A DNA stretch of 64,000 bases from Phycisphaerae bacterium (GTDB taxonomy: Bacteria; Planctomycetota; Phycisphaerae; UBA1845; Fen-1342). The DNA lies in the NCBI GenBank assembly GCA_030428945.1, contig JAUIEC010000020.1, positions 30,368 through 94,367 of the forward strand, read 5' to 3'. Shown one piece after another: positions 50,345 through 59,558 of this stretch. A program made the translations under genes and the position numbers. The notes under the pieces are model-generated. The model did no database searches. It worked only from the letters and a program-made list of their open reading frames with translations, and was not told the DNA's origin. How positions within the stretch are numbered: the first letter of the stretch is position 1; every line of letters starts with the position of its first letter.

Positions 50345-51145
50345 GTGCCCGCCAGATCCCTGCCATACCGCCTGTTCGGATTCCTCTGCCTCGCCGGCCT
50401 GCCCGCGACCGCCCTGGCCCAGGAAACCGCCCGGACCGTCTCGATGTGGCAGGTCATCCGCGACGGCATCGAGTGGCCGGCCTATCTGATCCTGCTCGGC
50501 TCGCTCGCGGCGATCGCCCTGATCATCGATCACTTCTGGACCGTCCGCACCGCCACCATCGTCCCGGCCGAGCAGGTACGCCGCGCCCGCCAACTGATCG
50601 AACGCCGCAAGTTCCGCGAGTGTCTCGACCAGATGCGCAAGAGCGGGACATTCTTCGCCACCACCCTGGCCGCCGCCCTCCGACACGGTCGGCACGGCTT
50701 CGAGGCCATGCAGTCCGCCGCCGGTGAAAAGGCCCAGGAACTCAGCGGCGGACACTTCCGCAAGGTCGAGTACCTGAACATGCTCGGCAACCTCGGCCCG
50801 CTGCTCGGCCTGCTCGGAACCGTCTACGGCATGATCATCGCGTTCGCCGCACTCGCGGCCGAAGGGGGCGAAGCCAGCACCGACTCCGGCGCGCTCGCCT
50901 CCGGCATCAGCCTCGCGCTCGTCAACACGCTGCTCGGGCTCGCGCTCGCCATCGTCGGCCTCGGGTTCTACGGCTGGTGCCGCAGCCGCGTCGACCAGTT
51001 GACCGCCCACGCCAGCGTCCAGGTCTTCGACCTGCTCGAATACTTCCGACCCGCCAGCGCCGCGATCGAGGGGTCGCCCTTTGCCCGGCCATCGACCGCG
51101 CCGGCCGCACCCGCGATCACGCCCGCCCGGACCGATTCGCCATGA
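50345..51145 (+). CDS. exbB: MotA/TolQ/ExbB-family proton channel protein
   Basis: A 266-residue protein with a signal peptide (LFGFLCLAGLPATALAQ) and three membrane segments: WPAYLILLGSLAAIALIIDHFW, LNMLGNLGPLLGLLGTVYGMIIAFAAL and ISLALVNTLLGLALAIVGLGFYGW. The GPLLGLLGTVYGM block is the family signature. With ExbD it forms a proton-motive-force motor in the inner membrane. It overlaps the following exbD by 4 nt. Confidence 0.94.
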   Translation: MPARSLPYRLFGFLCLAGLPATALAQETARTVSMWQVIRDGIEWPAYLILLGSLAAIALIIDHFWTVRTATIVPAEQVRRARQLIERRKFRECLDQMRKSGTFFATTLAAALRHGRHGFEAMQSAAGEKAQELSGGHFRKVEYLNMLGNLGPLLGLLGTVYGMIIAFAALAAEGGEASTDSGALASGISLALVNTLLGLALAIVGLGFYGWCRSRVDQLTAHASVQVFDLLEYFRPASAAIEGSPFARPSTAPAAPAITPARTDSP

Positions 51146-51606
51146 CTCCGCGGCCGCCCCGACCGGTCAGCATGACGCTCAATCTCGCCCCGATGGTCGA
51201 CGTCATGATGTGCCTGATCATCTTCTTCCTGCTCGGCAGCCGACTGGTGTCCGAAAGCCAGCCGATCGACCTGGCCGAAGCGCGGGCCGCCGAGAAACTC
51301 GCCCGGGCCGAGGAACTCACCCAGGTCACGATCAACGTCACGCCCGCCCGCGACGGCAACGGACCCGGTTACGCCGCCGCCGTCGGCCGCGGCATGGCCA
51401 CGCTCCAGTCGCTCCCGGCCGAGGGACTGGCCGGCTTCCTTCAGCAGCGGGCCAGCGACGCCGGGCATCCCGACCGCATTCGCTGCGTGATCCGGGCCGA
51501 TCGTGACGCCGCCTACGCCGCCGTCGAAGAGGTCCTGCGGGCCTGCGGAATCGCCGGTGTCAGCCGCGTCGTGTTCGGCGCCACCCCGATCGGCGAGGGC
51601 ACCTGA
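51142..51606 (+). CDS. exbD: ExbD/TolR-family protein (first copy)
   Basis: A 154-residue protein. The single membrane segment NLAPMVDVMMCLIIFFLLGS carries the conserved Asp that conducts protons. A periplasmic domain follows (VTINVTPARDGNGP; RIRCVIRADRDAAYAAVEEVLRACGIAGVSRVVFG). The start ATGA overlaps the exbB stop and the end overlaps the next gene (TGATG). Forms the stator with ExbB. Confidence 0.94.
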   Translation: MTPRPPRPVSMTLNLAPMVDVMMCLIIFFLLGSRLVSESQPIDLAEARAAEKLARAEELTQVTINVTPARDGNGPGYAAAVGRGMATLQSLPAEGLAGFLQQRASDAGHPDRIRCVIRADRDAAYAAVEEVLRACGIAGVSRVVFGATPIGEGT

Positions 51607-52055
51607 TGCGACCCGCCCCGCAACCCGCCACCGAGACCGTTCCGAATCTCGCCCCGATGGTCGACGTGATCATGGTCATCCTGGTCTTCTTCATGCTCGG
51701 CGCATCGCTGCAGATGAGCCGCGAAGGCGTCCTGCGCACCGAACTCGACCCCCGCAGCGGGCCCGCCGGCTACGCCTCGATCGAGATCATCCCCAGCGTC
51801 ACCATCGGCCTGGCCGCCGCCGACCGCGACACCTGCGCCATCACCGTCCTCGGGCAGCCCTTCGCCGACTTCGACGCCCTGCAGGCCTACCTCGCCGAGC
51901 GGATCGCCGCCCGCGCCGATCCCCGCAGCCCGCTCGTCGTCGCCGCCGAACGCGACGTCCGCTGGCGACACGTCGTCGCGGCCATGGACGCCGCCACCCA
52001 GGCCGGCTTCGAAAACCTGCAGTTCGCCGTCCGCCCCCGCGAGACCCGGCCGTGA
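51606..52055 (+). CDS. ExbD/TolR-family protein (second copy)
   Basis: A 149-residue protein with membrane segment NLAPMVDVIMVILVFFMLGAS including the proton-relay Asp. The periplasmic part ends VAAERDVRWRHVVAAMDAATQAGFENLQFAV, as in ExbD. Two consecutive, differing ExbD proteins suggest a hetero-oligomeric stator. Overlaps both neighbours. Confidence 0.93.
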   Translation: MRPAPQPATETVPNLAPMVDVIMVILVFFMLGASLQMSREGVLRTELDPRSGPAGYASIEIIPSVTIGLAAADRDTCAITVLGQPFADFDALQAYLAERIAARADPRSPLVVAAERDVRWRHVVAAMDAATQAGFENLQFAVRPRETRP

Positions 52056-54643
52056 TCGCCGCCGTGCTGATCGCCGCGCTGCTCGCCTGGCAGGAGGCGA
52101 TCCCGCCCGAAGTTCTCCGGCACGTCGAGCGCGGACAGGTCACCGAACTCGAGACGCTCTTCGCCGGGGCACCGACCCTGACGCAGCGCAAACTGCTCGC
52201 CCGCGCCCAGGCCAACCGCGCCGCCGAACTGCCCGAACCGCTGCGCGAAGCCGCTTTCCAGGACGCCGGCCGGCGCTACCGGGCCTGGGCCGCCGCGATC
52301 AGCAGCGCCCGCGGCGGCAGCCCCGAACAGCAGGCCGTCGCCCTCGCCGAGGCCGAACTCGAACACGCCGACATGATCCTCACCCGCTGGTCGGCCCCGG
52401 ACCTCGACCGCTTCTCCCTTCAGCCACCCGGCAGCACCGGCTTCGACGAGCTCCGCAAGCGACTCGAACAGGCCACCACCTTCAGCGCCGCCGCCGAAGA
52501 GCGCCTCCGGCCGCTGCTCGAACAACTGGCCGGCAGCGACGCCGACCTGGAAGAGAAGTTTCTCGCCCTCGGCATCTTCGATCGCGTGCAGGTTCTCCGC
52601 CGCGACGCCCAGTTGCAGCGTGCCTGGCTGCGCCTCAGCCTGGCCCAGCTTGGCGAAGACGATCCGAAACGCCGGGCCGACAACCTGCGGAACGCCGAAC
52701 GCCTCTTCCGCACGCTGGTCGACCTGCTCGGCAAGGGACCCGCCCGCACACGCTGCCGGATCGGCCTCGCCCGCACCTACCGCATCCAGGGAAGAACCGC
52801 CGAAGCCGTCGCACTGCTCCGCAGCGCGCTGCCCGAAGCAGCCGGTTTCCGCGCCGCCGCCCAGATTCGATACGAGTGGGGCCGCACCCTGATCGACGCC
52901 GGCAGATTCGACGACGCCCGCGCCGTGCTCGCGCCGCTCGCACGCCTCGATCCGGCCGACATGACCGACGATCAGCAGCCCGGCCTGTTCTACGTCAACC
53001 TGGCACAACTCTGGGATGCCTACAGCTACCTCCTCGAAAGCCGCCTGCTTCGACGACAGGCCGCCACCAGTTCCGCCCGCGACAGCCTGCTCAGCCAGGC
53101 CGATCGCCGCCGCGCCACCGCGCTCAGCCGCTTCAACCAACTCGCCGGCCGCGGTCGGGTCTGGGAGGACCTCGTCGACGCGTACCTGGCCGGCGAATTG
53201 GATGTCGCTGCCGCCCCGACCACGCTCGGCATCGCCGAACTGCTCTTCATCGCCCGCCGCGAGGGCCGCGCCGGCGACTGGCCGCGGGCAGCCGAACTGC
53301 TCGACGAAGCACTCCGCCGCCAGGAGGTCCCGGTCGACCTGCTCCCCGATCTGCGCTTCGAACACGCCACCGCGCTCGCCCTGACCGGCGCCACCCGCCC
53401 GGCCGCCGCCCGCTTCCTCGCCTTCGTCGAGCAGCACGTCAGCCACCCCCTCGCCACCCGGGCGATCACCCGCGCCTACGAACTGCAGGCCGAACTGGCC
53501 GACGCCTCGCGGTCGGCCGACGACTACCGCGCCGTAGCCGCCACGCTGGCGACCCTGCTGGCCCGCTTCCCCGAACACCCGGACCGGCTCGCCGCCACCT
53601 GGTGGGCACCGCGGGCACTCGAAGCCGCCGGCGACTACGCGGCCGCCGCCCGCGGCTATGCCGCCGTACCGCCGCAGAGCGAACACTGGCAGCAGGCCCG
53701 ACAGCGGGCCAACGCTTGCCTGCTGGCAGACTGGCAGGCACGCGGCGCACCGGCCGACGATGCCGCCCGACTCGCCCGCGCGCTGCTGCGATTCGCCGAT
53801 GACGCCGCCGTCACCGGTCAGGACCCCGACCTCCAGGCCGCCGTCCGCAAGGCGATCCTCGATGCCGCCGAACTCTACCAGGTGGCCGGCGATCACCCGG
53901 CCGTCCTGCGGACCCTCGACCATCCCGGCCTGATCGGCGGGGGGCCCGACGACACCGCCCGCCAGTCCGGACTGCGGATCGCCGGCCTGGCGCAACTCGG
54001 CAGGTTCGAGGATGCCGCCCGCCTGGCGCAGACGCTGCTGCGACTGAACGATCCCGCCGCAACCACGCGAACCCTGCCGCTGTTGCAGGCGGCTCTCGGC
54101 GAACTGACCCGACGGGAAGCGGCCGGCGATGAGCAGTCCCTGGCCGCGCTGGCCAACGCGGTGCTGCCGGTCTTCACCCTGGCGGAGGAACGACTGCGGG
54201 CGGCCGGCCAGACCGCGGCGCTCCGGCCGGTCCTGTTCGGCCTGGCCCGCCTGCAGTTCCACGCCGGGCGATTCAGCCAGGCCGAAGAAACGATCACGAC
54301 GCTGCTGCTGGCGGGAGAGGCTGACATCGCGACCCGCTGGTGGCAGGCCCGGATCCTGACCGCGCTGGCCCGGTCCGCTCCCGCGGCGGAGCGACCCGCG
54401 CGGCGGACCGCTGCCCTGGCGGCCTGGGGGAGACTGCTGCCGACGCTTCGCACGGCCGCCCCGGAACGGTACTGGCCGGCGCGGTACGAGGCCCTGCGCC
54501 TGCTGGCCGAGGATGGCCGCCTGGCCGAGGTCCGGCAGGCGATCGAGCAGGAGCGGGTCTGGTTCCCCGATCTGGGCGGCCCGCCGTGGAAGGAGAAGAT
54601 CGAGGCGCTGGCAGGGCGGGCGACCGAAGCCGGGCCGGACTGA
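52052..54643 (+). CDS. Exported helical-repeat (TPR-like) protein of the ExbBD operon
   Basis: An 863-residue protein starting at a GTG that overlaps the previous stop (GTGA). A signal peptide (MIAAVLIAALLAWQEA) is followed by long Ala/Arg/Leu-rich helical repeats of TPR type across the whole length (YRIQGRTAEAVALLRSALPE; RAGDWPRAAELLDEALRRQE; LAQLGRFEDAARLAQTLLRL; FHAGRFSQAEETITTLLLAG). No enzymatic motif. A periplasmic scaffold closing a vWA-ExbB-ExbD-ExbD-TPR operon; such sets are recurrent in planctomycetes but their role is not known. Confidence 0.85.
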   Translation: MIAAVLIAALLAWQEAIPPEVLRHVERGQVTELETLFAGAPTLTQRKLLARAQANRAAELPEPLREAAFQDAGRRYRAWAAAISSARGGSPEQQAVALAEAELEHADMILTRWSAPDLDRFSLQPPGSTGFDELRKRLEQATTFSAAAEERLRPLLEQLAGSDADLEEKFLALGIFDRVQVLRRDAQLQRAWLRLSLAQLGEDDPKRRADNLRNAERLFRTLVDLLGKGPARTRCRIGLARTYRIQGRTAEAVALLRSALPEAAGFRAAAQIRYEWGRTLIDAGRFDDARAVLAPLARLDPADMTDDQQPGLFYVNLAQLWDAYSYLLESRLLRRQAATSSARDSLLSQADRRRATALSRFNQLAGRGRVWEDLVDAYLAGELDVAAAPTTLGIAELLFIARREGRAGDWPRAAELLDEALRRQEVPVDLLPDLRFEHATALALTGATRPAAARFLAFVEQHVSHPLATRAITRAYELQAELADASRSADDYRAVAATLATLLARFPEHPDRLAATWWAPRALEAAGDYAAAARGYAAVPPQSEHWQQARQRANACLLADWQARGAPADDAARLARALLRFADDAAVTGQDPDLQAAVRKAILDAAELYQVAGDHPAVLRTLDHPGLIGGGPDDTARQSGLRIAGLAQLGRFEDAARLAQTLLRLNDPAATTRTLPLLQAALGELTRREAAGDEQSLAALANAVLPVFTLAEERLRAAGQTAALRPVLFGLARLQFHAGRFSQAEETITTLLLAGEADIATRWWQARILTALARSAPAAERPARRTAALAAWGRLLPTLRTAAPERYWPARYEALRLLAEDGRLAEVRQAIEQERVWFPDLGGPPWKEKIEALAGRATEAGPD

Positions 54644-54798
54644 GCAGGGGGGCGGTCCGCACCTGGGTGAGGCGGGTTGTCCGGTTCCGAGAATTCCCCG
54701 CACGGGGGGCGTCCGACTCCCGCACTTCCGCCCCAGCGTTATAATCCGCGTCCGCGTGGGGCCCGGTGCCCGGGGGCGTTTACGTCTATGGCGAAAGC

Positions 54799-56880
54799 AT
54801 GAGCGACTTCGAAGTTGTCAGCAGTTTTGAGCCTCGGGGTGACCAACCGCAGGCGATACAGCGTCTTACGGATGCATTCCGCCAGGGCCAGGGGTCCCAG
54901 ACCCTGCTCGGCGTGACCGGTTCCGGCAAGACCTTCACGATGGCCCACACGATTGCCCGGCTGGGGGTGCCGACCCTGATCCTGAGCCACAACAAGACGC
55001 TCGCCGCCCAGCTCTTCGAGGAATTCCGCGACCTGATGCCCAACAACGCGGTCCAGTTCTTCGTCAGCTATTACGACTATTACCAGCCCGAGGCCTACAT
55101 CGCCCAGCGCGACATCTACATCGAAAAGGACGCCTCGCGCAACGATGACCTCGACCGCCTGCGGCTGGCGGCCACCAGTTCGGTCGTCTCGCGCCGCGAC
55201 ACGGTCGTCGTCGCCAGCGTCTCGTGTATCTTCGGCCTCGGCAGTCCCGACGAGTACAAGGCCAGCGTCATCGCGGTCCGGGTCGGCGAGACGGTCGATC
55301 GCGACGAACTGCTCAAGCAGTTCGTCCGGCTGCAGTACGACCGCAACCACACCGTGCTCGAACGCAAGACCTTCCGGGTCCGCGGCGACGTGATCGAACT
55401 GTACCCGGCCAGTGAAGAGATCGCCGTCCGGATCGAACTGTTCGGCGACGAGGTCGAACGCACCGCTTACATCCACCCGGTCTCCGGCGAGGTCCTCCAG
55501 GAGCGCGACCACGTCTTCATCTACCCGGCCGTGCACTACGTCATGCCGGAGGAGAACCTGCAGCGGGGGATCGAGGCGATCCAGCAGGAACTGGACGAGC
55601 GGGTCATGCAGCTTCGGCACCAGGGCAAGCTGCTGGAGGCCCAGCGGCTGCTGGCCCGGACCAAGTACGATCTCGAAATGATGAAGGAAGTCGGCTACTG
55701 CAGCGGCATCGAGAACTACTCGCGGCACCTGAACGGCACCCAGCCCGGGGCCAAGCCCTACACGCTGGTCGACTACTTCCCCGACGACTTCCTGCTGGTG
55801 ATCGACGAGTCGCACGTCACCATTCCGCAGATCGGCGCGATGTACGGCGGCGACCGCTCGCGGAAGGAAGTGCTCGTCGAACACGGCTTCCGCCTGCCAA
55901 GCTGCCTCGACAACCGTCCGATGACCTTCGAGGAATTCGAGGGCATGTGGAAGAAGGTGCTGTTCGTCAGCGCCACGCCCAACGAGTACGAACTGAAACG
56001 CTGCGGCGGCGAGGTCGTCGAGCAGATCATCCGTCCGACCGGCCTGGTCGATCCCGAAATCGATGTCAAACCCGCCACCGGCCAGGTCCCCGACCTGCTC
56101 GACCAGATCAAGCAGCGGGCGGCCGTCGGGCAGCGCGTGCTGGTCACCACGCTGACCAAGCGGCTGGCCGAGGACCTCTCGAACTACATTCAGCAGGCCG
56201 GGCTGCGCGGACGGTACCTGCACAGCGAGATCGACACGCTCGAGCGGGTCGAGATTCTCCGCGACCTGCGGAAGGGCGACTTCGACGTGCTGGTCGGGGT
56301 CAACCTGCTGCGCGAGGGCCTCGACCTGCCGGAAGTCTCGCTGGTGGCGATTCTCGACGCCGACAAGGAGGGCTTCCTCCGCAGCGCCACCTCGCTGATC
56401 CAGATGATCGGCCGCTGTGCCCGCAACGTGAACGCCCGCGTGATCCTCTACGCCGACAAGATGACCCCCTCGATGAAGCAGGCCATCGACGAAACCGACC
56501 GCCGCCGCGAGATCCAGTTGCAGTACAACGCCGAGCACGGTATCACGCCCGACACCGTCCAGAAGGCGATTCGCGACGGCCTGATCACCGAGGTCGCCGC
56601 CATGCGGCGCGTCCGCGAGGCCGTGCACGCCGACGAGGGCGAATACGATCGCGAGGAACTGATCGGCACGCTCGAGAAGGAGATGCTGACCGCGGCCGAG
56701 GAACTCGATTTCGAAAAGGCCGCCGCGCTGCGTGATCACATCACGCGTCTGAAGGAGTCGCCGCACGTCAAGGTGGCGGCCGCCGATGCGCGACCCGGTG
56801 TGGGCGTCGCGGCGCGTGACGACGGAAACTGGAAACCTCGCGGCCAGCGTGGCCGCGCCGGACGCCGCAAGAAACGCTGA
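54799..56880 (+). CDS. uvrB: Excinuclease ABC subunit B
   Basis: A 693-residue protein of usual length, the damage-verifying helicase of nucleotide excision repair. The ATG at 54799 begins the conserved FEVVSSFEPRGDQPQAI. Motifs: LLGVTGSGKTFTMA (Walker A), the beta-hairpin YYDYYQPEAYI, LLVIDESHVTIPQIGAMY, YLHSEIDTLERVEILRDLR, LLREGLDLPEVSLVAILDADKEGFLRS and IGRCARN. The C-terminal UVR domain (LEKEMLTAAEELDFEKAAALRDHITRL) binds UvrC. A short basic tail ends the protein. Confidence 0.98.
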   Translation: MSDFEVVSSFEPRGDQPQAIQRLTDAFRQGQGSQTLLGVTGSGKTFTMAHTIARLGVPTLILSHNKTLAAQLFEEFRDLMPNNAVQFFVSYYDYYQPEAYIAQRDIYIEKDASRNDDLDRLRLAATSSVVSRRDTVVVASVSCIFGLGSPDEYKASVIAVRVGETVDRDELLKQFVRLQYDRNHTVLERKTFRVRGDVIELYPASEEIAVRIELFGDEVERTAYIHPVSGEVLQERDHVFIYPAVHYVMPEENLQRGIEAIQQELDERVMQLRHQGKLLEAQRLLARTKYDLEMMKEVGYCSGIENYSRHLNGTQPGAKPYTLVDYFPDDFLLVIDESHVTIPQIGAMYGGDRSRKEVLVEHGFRLPSCLDNRPMTFEEFEGMWKKVLFVSATPNEYELKRCGGEVVEQIIRPTGLVDPEIDVKPATGQVPDLLDQIKQRAAVGQRVLVTTLTKRLAEDLSNYIQQAGLRGRYLHSEIDTLERVEILRDLRKGDFDVLVGVNLLREGLDLPEVSLVAILDADKEGFLRSATSLIQMIGRCARNVNARVILYADKMTPSMKQAIDETDRRREIQLQYNAEHGITPDTVQKAIRDGLITEVAAMRRVREAVHADEGEYDREELIGTLEKEMLTAAEELDFEKAAALRDHITRLKESPHVKVAAADARPGVGVAARDDGNWKPRGQRGRAGRRKKR

Positions 56881-56942
56881 AGATTCAGTTGGGCAGGAGA
56901 TCCGGGACCGGTTCCCGGAGACACACGAGAAGGAGCAAGTTG

Positions 56943-58787
56943 ATGAAACGCATGGTTCGTACCGGGTTGAGCCTCCTGCTGCTGGGGGTCGCCAGTGCGA
57001 CCGCCCTGGCCGGCGGCCTCGACAAGTTCACGCTCTCCAGGGCGATCCCCGCCGATTCGTTCCTGGCGGTCCACACCCGCGGGCACGAGGGACAGGAGTT
57101 CCTCAACGCGCAGATGGCCCGCATCTGGGCCGAGATCGAGAAGGCCCGCTTCGATCGCGACATCAAGCGGTTCTTCAAGACCGTCGCCAAGGAGAACGGG
57201 CAGGACCTCGAGGAGTTCGAGGCGCAGTGGGAGCGGGTCGTCAACCTGGCTACCAGTGTCGACTGGGCCGACCTCGCCAGTGAAGAGTACGCGATGGGCA
57301 TGCGGCTCGGCTTCCCGACGCCCGAGTACCTCGTCCTGATGCAGCCGCCGGCCGACAAGGTCGAAGCGAGCTTCAACGGCCTGGCCGGCATCCTGACCGA
57401 ACTGGTCGGCCTGGATCCGGACACCTTCGCCCTGACCACCGACGGAGCCGGCAGCCAGATCGTCCACAAGGTCTCGGTCGTCCCCGCGCCGTTCCCGCTG
57501 GGCGTCACGCTCGCCCGGGTCGACAACGTCATCCTGTTCAGCTTCGGCACCGGCATGGCCGAGCAGGGCCTCGCCCTCCTGGCCGGCGAGGAAGGCGAGA
57601 CGCTCGCCAGCACCGAGCGGTTCCAGGGCGCCTTCGCCAAGCTGCCCGAGCCGCAGGACTCGGTCGTCTTCTGGGACATCGCCAAGATGTTCACCCAGAT
57701 CCGCGGCGTGCTCGCCGTCGCCATGCAGGGCGCTCCGGAAGGCGAACGCGACATCCCCGGCAAGCTGATGGACCGGATCGACATCGCCGAATACATGGCC
57801 GCCGTCGCCACCACCAAGGACAAGCGGACCACGGCCGACAGCATCATCGTGATGCGCGCCGACGCCAGCGAGAAGGGCATTTACAAGGCCCTGATGGGCA
57901 ACGGCACCATCGCCGAACCGCTCAAGTACGTCCCGATCGACGCCGGCAACGTCTCGGTCTCGAGCGGGATCGACCTGCTGGCCCTGTACGACGAAGTCAT
58001 CGACGTGCTGAAGACCGACATCCCCGACGGGCAGGAAGCCATCGACGGAATCGCCGGCCTGAAGGAAGAAGTCGGCATCGACATTCGCGAAGACATCTTC
58101 GCCTGGATGCGCGGCAACGTCGTGTCGTTCTCGATCCCGGGCCCGACCGCCTACTCGCCGGCCGAGTTCGTCATGATGGTCGGCGTCCGTGACGCGGCCA
58201 AGGGCAACGAGATGGTCGGCAAGCTGCTGGACATGGTCGCGGCCCAGTTCGCCGAGCAGGTTCAGATCGAAGACGCCAGCATCACCGGCGGCGAGGGCTT
58301 CCGCTCGATCCGCAGTCCGATGCTCGGCATGGTCGGCATGACCGCCCCGACGATCGGCTTCACCAGCGACTGGCTGGTGCTCGGCTCCAGCCCGGAGATC
58401 ATCAACCGGGCCTTCGCGGTCGCCAGCGGCGACGAGGAGGACTTCTCGAAGAACGAACGCTTCCAGAAGGAAGGTCTGCCGCTCGGCAAGAACGTCACCT
58501 CGATGAGCTTCCAGGACATGACCAAGTTCGGCGAGGAACTCGGCCAGGCCCTCAACATGGTCGGCTTCATGCGGGCCATGCTGCCGCCGGAAGCCGCCAA
58601 GGACCAGGGCCTGCAGACGATCCTCGGGATGGTCAGCAAGTTCGGCCGCGTGGCACGCAAGCTCGACTTCCTGCTGAGCAGCGCCACGCAGACGACGATG
58701 GAAGGCAACCTCGTCCGCGTCAAGCAGATCACCAACTACCGCGAACCGCCGGTCGTCAAGAAGCCCACGCCGCCCGAGTCCGACTGA
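56943..58787 (+). CDS. Exported DUF3352-like protein of unknown function
   Basis: A 614-residue protein with GAAGGAGCAAG before its ATG and a signal peptide (GLSLLLLGVASATALAGG). The mature protein has two related halves with patterns seen in planctomycete DUF3352-like proteins: PADSFLAVHTRG, VVFWDIAKMFTQI, NVSVSSGIDLLALYDEVIDVL and DWLVLGSSPEIINRAFAVAS. Function unknown. A G+C-rich terminator follows immediately. Confidence 0.75.
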   Translation: MKRMVRTGLSLLLLGVASATALAGGLDKFTLSRAIPADSFLAVHTRGHEGQEFLNAQMARIWAEIEKARFDRDIKRFFKTVAKENGQDLEEFEAQWERVVNLATSVDWADLASEEYAMGMRLGFPTPEYLVLMQPPADKVEASFNGLAGILTELVGLDPDTFALTTDGAGSQIVHKVSVVPAPFPLGVTLARVDNVILFSFGTGMAEQGLALLAGEEGETLASTERFQGAFAKLPEPQDSVVFWDIAKMFTQIRGVLAVAMQGAPEGERDIPGKLMDRIDIAEYMAAVATTKDKRTTADSIIVMRADASEKGIYKALMGNGTIAEPLKYVPIDAGNVSVSSGIDLLALYDEVIDVLKTDIPDGQEAIDGIAGLKEEVGIDIREDIFAWMRGNVVSFSIPGPTAYSPAEFVMMVGVRDAAKGNEMVGKLLDMVAAQFAEQVQIEDASITGGEGFRSIRSPMLGMVGMTAPTIGFTSDWLVLGSSPEIINRAFAVASGDEEDFSKNERFQKEGLPLGKNVTSMSFQDMTKFGEELGQALNMVGFMRAMLPPEAAKDQGLQTILGMVSKFGRVARKLDFLLSSATQTTMEGNLVRVKQITNYREPPVVKKPTPPESD

Positions 58788-58816
58788 CAAACGGACCGCA
58801 CGGCCGTTCTCACGAC

Positions 58817-58853
58817 GGGGCCGGATCGCCAGCAGGCGGTCCGGTCCCTTTTT
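58817..58853 (+). terminator. Rho-independent terminator
   Basis: GGGGCCGGATCGCC (58817-58830), loop AGCA, GGCGGTCCGGTCCC (58835-58848) with two G-U pairs, then five T. It ends the DUF3352-like gene's transcript. Confidence 0.85.
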
Positions 58854-58857
58854 CATC

Positions 58858-59030
58858 CGAGGGAGCAAGGGAGCGAGGGAGCCAGGGAGCCAGGGGGGGC
58901 AGGGAGGCCGCTCCGGTGCCACTGCTCTTGAGCTCATGAGCAGTGTCTTCTGGCGTGGATGAACCGCCGCGGGGATCTTCCCTAGCTCCCGGGCTCCCTT
59001 GCTCCCTCGCTCCCAATTCCCTACCTTTGC
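58858..59030. repeat. Intergenic octamer repeats in inverted arrangement
   Basis: AGGGAGCN units (GGGAGCAA, GGGAGCGA, GGGAGCCA and so on) run from 58860 to about 58905, and the complementary units (GCTCCCTTGCTCCCTCGCTCCC) from about 58986 to 59012. The two halves can pair into a long stem. The same octamer occurs at 36850-36885. Confidence 0.7.
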
Positions 59031-59036
59031 CCCCCA

Positions 59037-59375
59037 ATGTCCGACTACTGGCTGATCGAGAAACTGAAGCAACCGCTCGTGCTGTTCGGCCTCGCCGGGC
59101 AGTTCGTCTTCATGATGCGCTTCGTCGTCCAGTGGCTCGCCAGCGAAGCCCGCGGCCGCAGCTATGTCCCCGTGGCGTTCTGGTACATCAGCCTCGCCGG
59201 CGGGGTCATGCTGTTCATCTACGGCCTGCTCGACCGCGACCCCGTCATCCTGCTCGGCCAGTCGCTCGGGATCGGCATCTATGCCCGCAACCTGTACCTG
59301 ATCCACGCCCGTCTCGGCCGCTACCGCCGCCGCCGCTCCGGTGACAGCGGCACCGGCGGCCGGGGCGACGCCTGA
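59037..59375 (+). CDS. LAB_N (lipid A biosynthesis N-terminal domain) membrane protein
   Basis: A 112-residue membrane protein. LVLFGLAGQFVFMMRFVVQWLASEARGRSYVPVAFWYISLAGGVML matches the LAB_N domain seen at the start of some lipid A enzymes and as stand-alone proteins beside glycosyltransferases. Three membrane segments, a basic C-terminal tail. Stand-alone function unknown; possibly involved in lipid or sugar carrier handling. No strong ribosome-binding site is seen. Confidence 0.87.
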   Translation: MSDYWLIEKLKQPLVLFGLAGQFVFMMRFVVQWLASEARGRSYVPVAFWYISLAGGVMLFIYGLLDRDPVILLGQSLGIGIYARNLYLIHARLGRYRRRRSGDSGTGGRGDA

Positions 59376-59558
59376 CAACCCGCCCGGGCCCGCGGAAATT
59401 CCCGGAATGTTTCCGCCCGGACCGGCAAGAAAATCGGGCAAACGCACGTTACCCTTAATAGTAGAGCCGCCGCGCCCGAGGCCGTTCGACCCGGGCGGGC
59501 CGCTCACGGTGAGATCACAGGGGCCATCGCCCGTGGCCGGAACACAGGAATCCAAGAT

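Noticed and set aside
47573..51010. Very long minus-strand open frame opposite lgt to exbB
   Set aside because: It is a G+C-driven shadow with low-complexity Gly/Ala/Arg sequence; the plus-strand genes have clear family motifs. The same applies to long frames opposite 51.9-54.7, 54.7-56.8 and 56.7-59.6 kb.
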